This document shows, in pieces, positions 18,626 to 26,823 of a DNA stretch of 26,823 nucleotides. The stretch spans positions 1 through 26,823 of the forward strand of contig JADRCO010000761.1 of assembly GCA_021464525.1 (NCBI GenBank), given 5' to 3'. The first letter of the stretch is position 1. The number at the start of each line of letters is the position of its first letter. Source of the DNA: Rhizophagus sp. LPA8_4_AMF (taxonomy: Eukaryota > Glomeromycota > Glomeromycetes > Glomerales > Glomeraceae). Under the pieces are notes generated by a model. That model was not told where the DNA came from. It made no database searches and saw only the letters and a program-made list of their open reading frames with translations. Made by a program: the position numbers and the translations under genes.

Positions 18626-20231
18626 TCAAACAAATCTACAAATAAGACGTTGGAATCCTATCATCATGATAACATGACCGTCTAAAACACCACAATAATT
18701 AGATGGTTGTTTTACGAGAATTCAAGAATCCACAACACCTGATTTTACCTTTTTGTACTTTTCCATGTGAAATTACGTTCATATATTTTGTGACTTGTTC
18801 TTCTGCAGATAGTAAAATTTTATTCAATGTTGTGCACTTTGGTTCATTATCACTTTTTGACCAAAACATAAATTTTCTTTCTAGAAGTGTACTTTTGTCT
18901 TCAATCTCAATGTATTTGTCAGGGGCAGCCAAATCACTCGTACTTGGTATTATGTCCCAATTGTTATTCATTGCTTTTATTAAACCTAGAAGGTTGATGT
19001 ACTTTAATTCAACTATCGAGTAATTTAAGTCTCCAAAATAAGATCCACAAACCCAAATTTACCGTCTCCCTTTTGTTTATTGCTGTCAATTATTAAACAT
19101 AATTCTAGAATTCAGTTGTCTGGTAATAACAGTTCACTAACTGCTTGCAACACTTCCTCACTCATAGATGATAATGAAATGCTTGATCGTGATTTAAAAA
19201 ATGTTATCAATGCTTCTTTTAAAATGGTTATACCAGTAGATTTATGTTCTTTAGATTTTTCGGTTGAAATAAGATTTGGAATAGTTGTGGAGGTGGATGC
19301 AACCTTCGCTTTCTTCGTAACTTTCGTGATTGTGGTATCTGTGGTGTCCGTACTTTTCCGTTTTTCTCCTGCTGACTTATTCGCATCTGTCCGTGTATCA
19401 TATACTTTCTAGAGATGAAAAACAATTTGTAAGTTCTAAAGTTTCTTTGTTATATTGAGGAAGCAATTCCTTCTTCAGAGTTAGCAGATCTCAAAAAAGA
19501 TACCTGGAATGGCCAGATGCAGAGGACCACACCCCTATTGTGATTCCCGGTGCGTAAGCGGTAGTCACGCATCCAAGTTGCTACTTGCGGTTGCGGAATG
19601 TCCCTTAATTGGTACGTAGGCAATAAGGGCGCAAGAGCCTGGCAAAAAAGCCCCATCCCAAATATACAGTATCTCATTTAAGAAATCAAATGAAATATAG
19701 TAAATAGAACTTATCTTTTTCAAAAAGTGCTTGAGAAAAATCACGAAGTTTTTGTGAAATTTGTTGGTTTCTACTTATAAGATTTAACGTCTTATAAAAT
19801 ACAGTATTTACTGATCTTTTGTTTGCATATTTAAACACCTAATCTTCATAATGAGATATTGACCAGGTCTTGTAATCAAAGACTTCAAAATAATTTGTAT
19901 AAGGAACTTGCCATTTGTTCGTTTCTTTGAGTACTATAACAAAGAAGGGAATCCAATAAGCCACATTACAAAACAGATCAATTACTCAGAACTTATGAGG
20001 CTATAACATACCAGGGGAGAGTTCCAAATTCCTTGTCACAGGTACTAATTTCCTAACAATTGTGTCATCATAATCTTTTCGCTTCTGTAAAAATTCGATA
20101 AGTTGAGCTGTGTTGTATTTTCGGCTCAGTTCTGCTAAAATATGAGCGTCTTTCTCCTCTATTGCTTTAGTTGAGGCATTAGTTGTCTTATACATGGTTT
20201 TTATAAGATTATAAGAGACGCGTTGAGTCAA
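18626..20231 (-). pseudogene. PD-(D/E)XK nuclease-like protein, broken, with intron
   Basis: The first exon (20231 to about 20014) starts MTQRVSYN and contains 'KYNTAQLIEFLQKRK', a helical segment also seen in other Glomeromycotina proteins. A GTATGT donor at 20013 and a TTATAG acceptor near 19940 join it in frame to 'VLKETNKWQVPYTNYFEVF'; a TAG follows. Left of the GC-rich island come a Ser/Thr/Lys-rich linker and 'SEEVLQAVSELLLPDN'. Next is the nuclease-like core 'GKFGFVDL' and, one frame over, 'SIVELKYINLLGLIKAM', giving the D...ELK pattern. The tail has 'EEQVTKYMNVISHGK', a frameshift, 'SGVVDS' with a TGA for an Arg, and 'GHVIMMIGFQRLI'. Catalysis is unproven even in intact relatives. Confidence 0.65.
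19498..19674. repeat. GC-richer 177-bp island bounded by AGATAC / GTATCT
   Basis: Composition changes abruptly from AT-rich to about balanced between 19498 and 19674. The ends form a 6-bp inverted pair. The minus strand is open for 75 codons across it (19677-19450), with 'MRYCIFGMGLFCQALAP' at the start, but the peptide shows no known domain. It interrupts the nuclease pseudogene between two recognisable coding parts. Could be a short interspersed or MITE-like element, or a structured RNA gene. Confidence 0.5.
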
Positions 20232-20313
20232 AACTGGTAGTCAATATGATGATAGCTTACTCAATAAGACGAAGATAATCTTCGTAATACCTAGGGGATC
20301 CGTCCAAGGTTAA

Positions 20314-20442
20314 GGGATTTATAAAATTTATTTCAAAACACAGGGTACAGTAAAGCAGCGGTTAAGGAACAATGCTTTTCGAGTTGAGTGTGATAACGGA
20401 AAAATAATTACTGTTCAAACGGAAGGGAAGGGAGTAGAGTAA
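20314..20442 (+). pseudogene. Fragment resembling bacterial translation initiation factor IF-1
   Basis: The frame between two stops contains 'QGTVKQRLRNNAFRVECDNG', followed by 'KIITV' and a 'GK' pair. IF-1 is a 70-residue OB-fold protein that binds the ribosomal A site; its first half has the pattern Q-G-T-V...L-x-N...F-R-V-E...N-G...T...G-K. About half of 31 aligned positions agree with the Escherichia coli protein without gaps. The homology stops at GK, where IF-1 continues with the conserved M-R; a stop follows five codons later. No start codon is in frame upstream. Either an insertion of bacterial or organellar origin, or a nuclear S1-like gene fragment. It lies on the opposite strand just upstream of the nuclease pseudogene. 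Confidence 0.45.
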
Positions 20443-20821
20443 TAGTAAATATGACTTTAAAGGCAGAAAAAGCGAAATTCATCTCTTTGGTAATTAAAAA
20501 AATGCCGAGTGATTATTTATTATTGCCAAAAATTAAAATAAACTTTTTGCAAATATTACGTAATTGTAACATATAACATATTATCAAATTACGTTATGAT
20601 GTAAAATTATTAGTACGCAAACTATTATTATTAATAATAGTCACAGTTACTAATAACAATAAGAGAAAAGTCTAATATTGTACCATAAAGAGTTTGTACA
20701 ACTAAAATATTATAAAAGGAAAATCAAGATTTATTTTTAAAGATCCGTCTGAGTACGGAAATTGAAAATATTTTTTTCGAAGCGCCAGTATTAATTTGTA
20801 TTACTAGTTTCTGCGGATCGT
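20443..20821. other. Spacer, nothing recognised
   Basis: A 40-codon frame from an ATG at 20451 ('MTLKAEKAKFISLVIKKMP') has no family resemblance. The remainder is AT-rich. Confidence 0.4.
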
Positions 20822-20893
20822 ACCATTATATAGTTTAATGGTAGTTTAATATTAGAATTAGTCTTTTTACCGATCTTTAAATCATTCAACATA
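20822..20893 (+). other. tRNA-like sequence, probably tRNA-Glu-derived relic
   Basis: 'accatta' is followed by TAGTTTAATGG, a full match to the box A consensus, then 'ttagaattagtctttttacc', which looks like the anticodon arm of tRNA-Glu (UUC). Box B is weak ('attcaacat'), and no acceptor stem closes. A T5 run inside would terminate Pol III. A decayed tRNA or SINE head is the likely origin. Confidence 0.3.
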
Positions 20894-21000
20894 AAATAGT
20901 GCTTCCCCACTATTTTTTATTGTTCTCTTTTCTTTATTTTTTTTGATTTTTACATACGAATTAATAACATATTTCTTGTTAAATAAATTAATTATTAATA

Positions 21001-21343
21001 TGGATGAAATTATAACTAAGTGATGATGTATTTGAACAAATAAAAGATTTTAAACATCTTTATTGGCTAAAATACAAGAATCGTTAATTGATAAACTAAT
21101 AACAGACAAAGAACTAAAAGAATATAAAAAATAAGGTTTATGTAAAAATTGTAAGCTGTTTATGTCATGTAATTCACAACATTTTCAACAAAATTTCCAA
21201 AAATTGGACAAGTAGATAGAAATAATGACGTTGATGAATTCATTCAAAAAGCACAATTAAAAGATAAAGATGTAGACCATATCATAGAGTGTATTAAATA
21301 CGATAAATTTGAAGATATAACGAATGGAGGATTTAGTAGTTAA
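21001..21343 (+). pseudogene. TKL kinase N-terminal fragment ending at the glycine loop
   Basis: It opens with MDEIITK, then stops and shifts. Readable pieces are 'IQESLIDKLITDKELKEYKK', 'GLCKNCK', 'QHFQQNFQK' and 'DVDEFIQKAQLKDKD', then 'IIECIKYDKFEDIT' and 'NGGFSS' followed by TAA. This is the N-terminal region of the expanded Rhizophagus kinase family, where a Cys-containing segment and 'YDKFEDI' lead into the GGFG nucleotide loop. The sequence stops exactly at that loop, so no catalytic domain is present. The Sel1-repeat gene lies 700 bp downstream on the same strand; some family kinases carry Sel1 repeats, but no continuity is seen. Confidence 0.75.
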
Positions 21344-22049
21344 TCTAATTGTAAAAATATTAAATAAATCTATAACAAAGAAATTGTACAGCAATTTCTG
21401 AATTAAGAGAATCACAGCAGTTTAGAAACTTTTTTATTTAATAAAATATATAAAATATAATATTCCAAATAAGATATGATAGTTTTACGTATTAATTATA
21501 TTTGGTTCAGAGCCGTTCATCTAATACTATCTAATAATTCAATTATTATGTCAGTGCATATAAGTAATGAAGACAACCGACCAAAAATTTAAATGAAATA
21601 ACATATAGTGTATTAATAAATACATCAGTGACTAGATGAAAATTACCGTTACTGTGAATCATTAAACATTCTTAAAAAATAAAAATTGTAAATTACGAAT
21701 TTGTTAATTTGCAAAACTCAGCAAATGAGTCCCAATGATATGTTTATTACTGTATATGGATAATTTACGGAATTGTCGGTAATAAATTCCAGATTGCGTG
21801 TTACAAAAGAAATCTTTAATTGCGTGTTACAAAAGAAAATCTTTACTAAATTGACTGTAAACGAATACTCCACTGTGCCATAAATGTTGTACCACATTTA
21901 GCTAATATTAGTAATATCAATAATGAACGTCATTAAATTCTTTCTTTTTTATTAAAATTTTATTTTAAAAAATTATTAACGTTAATTGAACAACCAAAAT
22001 CCATCAAAAATTCTTAATAAATAAAAAAAATTACTAATAAATAAAAATT
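21344..22049. other. Intergenic region upstream of the Sel1-repeat gene
   Basis: AT-rich, without ORF. It contains a recent 26-bp tandem duplication (21793-21845). The last 100 bases before the ATG are almost pure A/T and presumably hold the promoter and leader; no distinct element can be named. Confidence 0.5.
21793..21845. repeat. Tandem duplication of 26 bp
   Basis: 'attgcgtgttacaaaagaaa' plus 'tcttta' occurs twice back to back; the second copy has one extra A. Confidence 0.85.
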
Positions 22050-23807
22050 ATGAATATTAATAAAATTATGGATATTGAAAAAATTATGGATTTTAATCTC
22101 ATTACTAAAGATGATGAAAATTTCTTGAAAAAATTTTTAAAAGATTTTTATTATAAAATTATTAAGACAAAAGATTTTAATAATTTTGAAAAAATTTTAA
22201 ATGATTGGATAAAATATTATCTTGATAATAATAATAATAATAATAATAAAGATCCTATAAATATTCTTAAATTAATGAAAAATCATCAAAAAAGTAATTT
22301 TTGGTTCACAAGTATTATTGGATTATTTTATAAACTTGGTATTGGTTGTGATCAGAATAAGTTAAAAGCACAAGATTTTTATTTATTGGCTATTAATAAT
22401 GAAATTGAAAATGATTATTCTTTAAATGAAAATTTTATTCAATTAAATTTAATTGAAAAGGATGATGATAATGATACTTTTAATTCATTAAAAAATAAAA
22501 ATATAATTATTGGAAAATATTTATTATCATTATTTTATTATGAAGATATCATTTTAGATATTAATTTTAAACAAAATGAATTTATTAAACTACTGGAATT
22601 AGCTGAAAATGATGATTTGGAAGCAAAATATAATCTAGCTATTTGTTACCAAAGTGGAAGAGGTGTTAAAGCTAATTATAAAAAGGCTTTTGAATTATTT
22701 TTAAGCTTGGCTGAAAAAGAAAATAATTTAAATGCTCAATATAATTTAGCAATTTGTTATATGGATGGAAAAGGAACACAAAAAGATGAAAAAAAATCAT
22801 ATGAATTTTTTTTAAAATCTGAACAAAATGAATCCATCCAAGATAAAAATGAAAAGGAAATCTTTGAAATAAATTTAAAACTTGCAATAGCAAATAATTC
22901 AAAAGCACAAAATTATGTAGGATATTGTTATCAGAATGGCAAAGGGACAAATAAAAATGAAAAAAAAGCATTTGAATGGTATATGAAATCGGCTATTGCT
23001 GGATTACATAATGGGCAATGTAATTTAGGACTTTGTTATGAACATGGAATAGGGACTGATAAGGATGAGAAAAAAGCATTTAAATGGTATTTGAAATCAG
23101 CTCTTGCAGGATATGCTGATGGGCAATGTAATTTAGGACTTTGTTATGAACATGGTATAGGAACAGACAAAGATGAATTGACAGCATTTGAATGGCATTT
23201 TAAATCTGCCATCGCAGGATGTGTTAGTGGGCAATGTAATTTAGGTTATTGTTATGAAAATGGTATAGGGACAGAAAATGATAATACAAAAGCATTTGAA
23301 TGGTATCTTAAATCAGCTAATAACAAATGTGCAATGGCACAAAATAATTTAGGAAATTGTTATCAATATGGAAATGGAATAGATAAAGATGAAATACAAG
23401 CATTTGAATGGTATACAAAATCAGCTATTGCAGGATGTGTTAACGGACAATGTAGTTTAGGTTACTGTTATGAAAATGGTATAGGGACAGAAAAAGATAA
23501 TACGAAAGCATTTGAATGGTATTTCAATTCAGCTAACAACGGTTATGCAATAGCACAAAATAATTTAGGGAATTGTTATAAGTTTGGCATAGGTGTAGAT
23601 AAGAATATGAAAAAAGCATTTGAATGGCACACAAAATCAGCTGAAAGTGGATATGCTGCAGCACAAAATTATATAGGAAGATGCTATTATTATGGTATTG
23701 AAGCTGAATTAAATTATGACAAAGCAATTTATTGGTACACAAAAGCAGCTGAGAATGGAATCAAAGAAGCAAAGGATATGTTAAAAATCATTTTAGAAGT
23801 TTATTAA
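22050..23807 (+). CDS. Sel1-like repeat protein
   Basis: An intact intronless frame of 585 codons. Residues 1-80 are Asn/Lys-rich without a known domain and include an Asn run (about 60-66) from an AAT microsatellite. Residues about 85-115 look like a degenerate Sel1 repeat. Ten clearer repeats follow from about 191 to 575, mostly 36 residues long, with the pattern A-x-x-N-L-G-x-C-Y-x-x-G-x-G-x-x-x-D-x-x-K-A-F-E-W-Y-x-K-S-A. Sel1 repeats form alpha-solenoids that bind partner proteins. Many family members in these fungi are joined to a kinase domain; this one is not, and it has no signal peptide or membrane segment. Repeats 6-7 and 8-9 are a recent duplication. The first ATG is chosen, but another Met at residue 7 is possible. 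A polyadenylation-like 'aataaa' follows the stop. Confidence 0.93.
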   Translation: MNINKIMDIEKIMDFNLITKDDENFLKKFLKDFYYKIIKTKDFNNFEKILNDWIKYYLDNNNNNNNKDPINILKLMKNHQKSNFWFTSIIGLFYKLGIGCDQNKLKAQDFYLLAINNEIENDYSLNENFIQLNLIEKDDDNDTFNSLKNKNIIIGKYLLSLFYYEDIILDINFKQNEFIKLLELAENDDLEAKYNLAICYQSGRGVKANYKKAFELFLSLAEKENNLNAQYNLAICYMDGKGTQKDEKKSYEFFLKSEQNESIQDKNEKEIFEINLKLAIANNSKAQNYVGYCYQNGKGTNKNEKKAFEWYMKSAIAGLHNGQCNLGLCYEHGIGTDKDEKKAFKWYLKSALAGYADGQCNLGLCYEHGIGTDKDELTAFEWHFKSAIAGCVSGQCNLGYCYENGIGTENDNTKAFEWYLKSANNKCAMAQNNLGNCYQYGNGIDKDEIQAFEWYTKSAIAGCVNGQCSLGYCYENGIGTEKDNTKAFEWYFNSANNGYAIAQNNLGNCYKFGIGVDKNMKKAFEWHTKSAESGYAAAQNYIGRCYYYGIEAELNYDKAIYWYTKAAENGIKEAKDMLKIILEVY

Positions 23808-24180
23808 TTACATAAATAAATTTGCAGTTTTTATAATAATAAAGTATCATTTTAAATTATTTTAATAAAATCATATTTTTTTTTGAAATAAAATATCATG
23901 ATGAATGTTAAATATAGCTATTATTAGCCTTCAGTTACTGACTATGCTATACTTTCAATTTTTTAGGTATTTTCATCTGAGAGAAAAGGTCTAAAAAATT
24001 ATTAATATAATTAAAAGTGCATAATTCCTATTACAAGCTCTATCTTCCATTAAATTTAATAGTAATAAATTTGAATTAGGGAGAATAGATTTCCATGTTT
24101 AATTTGCAAAACACCTGTATACAAGTGCACAAATTTATTACATATAATCGCAATTAAATTAACATATAAGATATTATTGG
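23808..24180. other. AT-rich spacer
   Basis: Contains the 3' end of the Sel1-repeat gene; nothing else recognised. Confidence 0.5.
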
Positions 24181-24500
24181 GTATGACAGAGCAGGACTCC
24201 AGAAAAAGTCTCATATAGATAAGATACAGCCAAAAAGATTTTACATCTCTTTCAGGGCTGGAATTATAATAGTGCCAGCCAGTATCTAATAAAAAGAACT
24301 AATTTTCCAACTAGAATTATCAAGAAATTATTCATAAAGCAAAGACCTACATGATTATTTTATGCATTTCTTCAACTTACATACTTTTCCAGGGTTCTGG
24401 CACGACTTTCATTTTTTCCTATCATCTAGAATGAAGAGCAATAATTATTGCCATATAGGACTTTCGCCGGTTGTCACACCGACTCACGTCTGATCTTAAA
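24181..24500. repeat. GC-richer segment, probable transposon debris
   Basis: Composition is clearly higher in G/C than both sides. It has a small hairpin GGCTGG...CCAGCC (24256-24280 area) and a perfect palindrome GCAATAATTATTGC (24438-24451). It also has the phrases 'ccagggttctggcacgact' and 'cgccggttgtcacaccgact'. No coding frame. Only a copy-number search would confirm that it is interspersed. Confidence 0.35.
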
Positions 24501-24900
24501 AAAAAATTTTTTGAAAACGTAATAAAATTTATGAAGTAGTTGTGTTTTCATAATTATTTGGATTTCTATTTACATTCGCCGCTCTGGGTTTACAATTAAT
24601 TTATTAGTTAATTTATAAGATTTCTTAACAACAGGTTCTAAAATAAATCAAGGTTTGAAAAAAAAAAATATAATTAGGTTCCAGTAAATTTTTTGAAAAA
24701 ATTGATAATGGTATAATCAAAAAAAAGCTTAATTTAGAAAAATTAAACTGTCTACTAAACTTCAGAATTTATTAATCTACCCATCTATACTTGATTGAAT
24801 TTTTTATTTATTATATACACCACAATAAATTAAATGGAGATAGTTGTGTTGGACTTTTCTTATTTGATAATTTAAGACTTAAAAACTTTTATTATAAAAG
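24501..24900. other. AT-rich spacer, nothing recognised
   Basis: No open frame or structured signal of note on either strand. Confidence 0.45.
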
Positions 24901-24925
24901 CCAATTCATTCAAAGAATGAATTGG
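24901..24925. repeat. Perfect hairpin, 11-bp arms
   Basis: CCAATTCATTC and its exact reverse complement are separated by AAA. It lies about 45 bp beyond the end of the minus-strand PP2C fragment. It lacks a T tract in the right place for a bacterial-type terminator. Confidence 0.8.
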
Positions 24926-24968
24926 ATTATAAAATTTTGATGTCCTTATTTGTAACTAAAAAATGTCC

Positions 24969-25100
24969 TTATATCAGAACTTTATTTATTTTAATATCCT
25001 TATTGATAAAATTGATGACATCTTCAAATGACATGCAATCCCAGATCCCATCACATGCTAACACTAAGAAATCAGTACCTGTGTCAACTTTATGGGACAT
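24969..25100 (-). pseudogene. PP2C-type protein phosphatase fragment
   Basis: A 43-codon frame reads 'MSHKVDTGTDFLVLACDGIW', then 'DCMSFEDVINFI'. The segment F-L-V-L-A-C-D-G-I-W-D is the PP2C motif that holds a metal-binding Asp, followed by the usual helix. In adjacent, out-of-frame sequence to the right (about 25105-25150) 'VSANEVF' resembles the strand before this motif. Upstream metal-binding motifs and the C-terminal D-N motif are missing, so this is a small dead remnant. Known PP2C enzymes are about 300 residues and dephosphorylate Ser/Thr. Confidence 0.7.
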
Positions 25101-25721
25101 CACATCATGAAAACTTCATTTGCAGAAACTTGTGATTTGTTACCATGCAGTTAAGATATCGCCACCAAATCACAACGGTTCAGTATATAACACGTGACAA
25201 TGTAGTGTCAAACGATCTCATGAAATCATCGACTACAAACTTTTTTTGAAGTCGTAACATGTTAAAAAAATAATCTTAAATAGATAGTAAATAGGTGGTA
25301 AATAACATCGAGAATTAGCAGCGAAAATTAATCTAAGATATTTCTTAGATATGATAAATATTATTTAGCGATGAATCTGCCAATTTATTTTATTCATATA
25401 TTTTATATAAATTTTATTTGGATTATAATGATAAATTTTTTAAACCTTATGAATCACATGATACATGTGATATTATTTTAACTTTGCAACTATTTCAGTG
25501 CTTGTCGTTAATATAAAAATAAACTTTTTTAAACTTTGTCTTTTCACTTCTCTTTGATATTTGCACATCATTCCTTCATTTTTCTTTGTTCTTTTCCTTT
25601 CTTTTCCCCTTTATCCTTCCTTTTTCTTTCAATTTTTCTTTCTTTTTTCTCACTTTCATACTTTCTGTTGAAAAAATATTCCTTAGTGAAACATTGTTTT
25701 TATTTTTATTTTTTTTTTTAG
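25101..25721. other. Spacer, pyrimidine-rich at its right end
   Basis: Decayed sequence to about 25250, then AT-rich. A palindrome ATCACATG-ATA-CATGTGAT lies at 25453-25471. From about 25530 a long C/T tract leads into the first acceptor of the splice array. Plus-strand frames 25536-25792 are Phe/Ser/Leu translations of that tract and are not genes. Confidence 0.5.
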
Positions 25722-26766
25722 GTGGTTCTTTCAGTCTTGGATGCGAAATTTTGGTAAGTTTTCAATTTTTTTCTTTAATTATTATTATTTAACAAACAGT
25801 TAACAATTCATCCTCTTCTTTTTTTTTTAGGCGGTTCTTTCTGACACTTGGGAATTTAATCTTTTTTTTTGGAGGAAATTCCAACTTTCTTTTAGATGGG
25901 TCTAAAACATGGAATTCAGTAAGAAATTAAGCAATTTTTTTTAATATATTATAGTGAAACGTTTACTGATGTTTCATTTTCATTTTTTTTTTAGTGATCC
26001 AGTTCCAATTTTCCAGACCTTAAAGCTTTCAATAGATTTTTGCAAACTATAATAAAGGTTTTTTTGGAATGTTTTTTTGTATTTTGTGGATTCTAAGTTA
26101 CTGTAAACTTTTATCAGATCATTACCTGCATAATATTTTTACTACTTTCAAAACAGCAGGTTTAATAGATGCGTTTCAAATGCTACATTCAACAAGAAAA
26201 GAACCCTCTTATAGTAATCGGGCATGAAAACAGAATAGATCATTTATGGATCTCCTTAGATCTTAGATTGTCAAACCTTAGTGATTGGTGAGTATTTGAA
26301 ACAATTTCGAAAACTATTTAAAAAACTTTTATTTTTTTCTTTCTTTTTATTTTGTAGGGAAACGAACCCTTGATTAGCAGGTTTTGAAAGTACAGTACGA
26401 AACTTCTTAAAAATGTTTTGTTGGACTTTTTTTTCATTTTTTCCTTAGGTAAGACTTGATCCATTTTAATACATATTTAAATAAAAATTAATTCTTTTTT
26501 TTAATTTTCCCAGCTTCGTTAGATTCTAAAAACTAAAAAAGGTTTTCTTTTAGTAAACATTCTTCAACTCCAATTTTGACATATAGAGCTTTGTAAGTTT
26601 TGAGAATTTTGAAAACTTTCTAAAAAAAGTTTACTTTTTTCCTTTCTTTTGTAGGATACCCACTCCAACTTTCTTACCGGAACCCTGAGGTAAGATTTCA
26701 AAATATCTTTGAACTTTTTTTAATAATAAATCTTTTAATAATTTTTATTTATTTATTTATTTGTAG
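25722..26766 (+). repeat. Array of short exon-like segments separated by intron-like segments
   Basis: Exon-like 25722-25753 is followed by GTAAGT at 25754 and an acceptor ending 25830. The next segment (25831 onward) starts 'gcggttctttctgacacttg', homologous to 'gtggttctttcagtcttgg' of the first. More intron-like pieces are 25919-25954, 26288-26357, 26593-26654 and 26690-26766. The pieces at 26288 and 26593 are related to each other ('gaaaacttt...aaaa', then a T/C tract and TTTGTAG). A core 'tccaactttc' recurs near 25879, 26001, 26568 and 26663. The exon 26655-26689 lies between perfect splice signals. No reading frame holds across several segments. The array continues to the window edge. 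Confidence 0.55.
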
Positions 26767-26823
26767 GGCCCTATAAAAAATATGTATACGGTTAGTATAC
26801 TGTATTACAGTATTTTGCGAACA

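Noticed and set aside
18703-19412. Plus-strand frames of 106 and 110 codons
   Set aside because: They are antisense to the nuclease-like core and linker, which show clear family motifs on the minus strand.
20269-20285. Palindrome ACGAAGAT-A-ATCTTCGT, a possible operator
   Set aside because: A single short palindrome in eukaryotic AT-rich DNA; the sequence also lies in a short Tyr/Asp-rich open frame, so coding use is as likely.
22672-23742. Minus-strand frames rich in His and Leu
   Set aside because: Antisense shadows of the Sel1 repeats.
25536-25792. Plus-strand frames rich in Phe, Ser and Leu, like small membrane proteins
   Set aside because: Translations of a C/T-rich tract leading into a splice acceptor; no conserved start context or motif.

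Overview
The window looks like nuclear DNA of an arbuscular mycorrhizal fungus (Glomeromycotina, Rhizophagus-like). The sequence is very AT-rich. It carries the gene families that are expanded in these fungi: tyrosine-kinase-like (TKL) kinases with their Cys-containing N-terminal region, F-box/leucine-rich proteins, Sel1-repeat proteins, PD-(D/E)XK nuclease-like proteins, and much transposon debris. The organism assignment rests on family recognition, not on a database search.

Only two host genes look intact: an F-box protein on the minus strand (11790-13280) and a Sel1-repeat protein on the plus strand (22050-23807). Most other coding signal is broken. It includes a kinase C-terminus at the left edge, an F-box paralogue fragment (about 17333-17650), a possible BED-finger transposase remnant (about 17750-18115), a PD-(D/E)XK gene with intron, stops and frameshifts (18626-20231), a short stretch resembling bacterial translation initiation factor IF-1 (20314-20442), a kinase N-terminus (21001-21343) and a PP2C phosphatase fragment (24969-25100, minus).

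The largest structure is a decayed Ty3/gypsy LTR retrotransposon on the minus strand (3767-11460). Both LTRs, primer-binding site, polypurine tract, gag with CCHC knuckle, protease, reverse transcriptase, RNase H and integrase can be recognised. It is full of stops and frameshifts, yet a 148-codon open frame upstream of gag is unbroken. Left of it is a candidate second LTR (3381-3590). Between 14.4 and 17.0 kb lies a repeat-rich block: a candidate 1.56-kb inverted-repeat element enclosing four diverged tandem repeats, followed by another diverged repeat family. A 96-bp TA-flanked inverted-repeat element is at 18261-18356, and a GC-richer 177-bp island sits inside the nuclease pseudogene at 19498-19674.

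The right end (25722-26766) is the least ordinary part. It is a run of roughly 30-nt exon-like segments separated by strong GT...AG intron-like segments, several of them homologous to one another, so it resembles a decayed tandem array of spliceable units. A similar isolated cassette occurs at 2253-2398. No operon-like or pathway relationship links the genes. The window reads as a transposon-rich, gene-poor accessory region that records repeated duplication and decay of expanded families.
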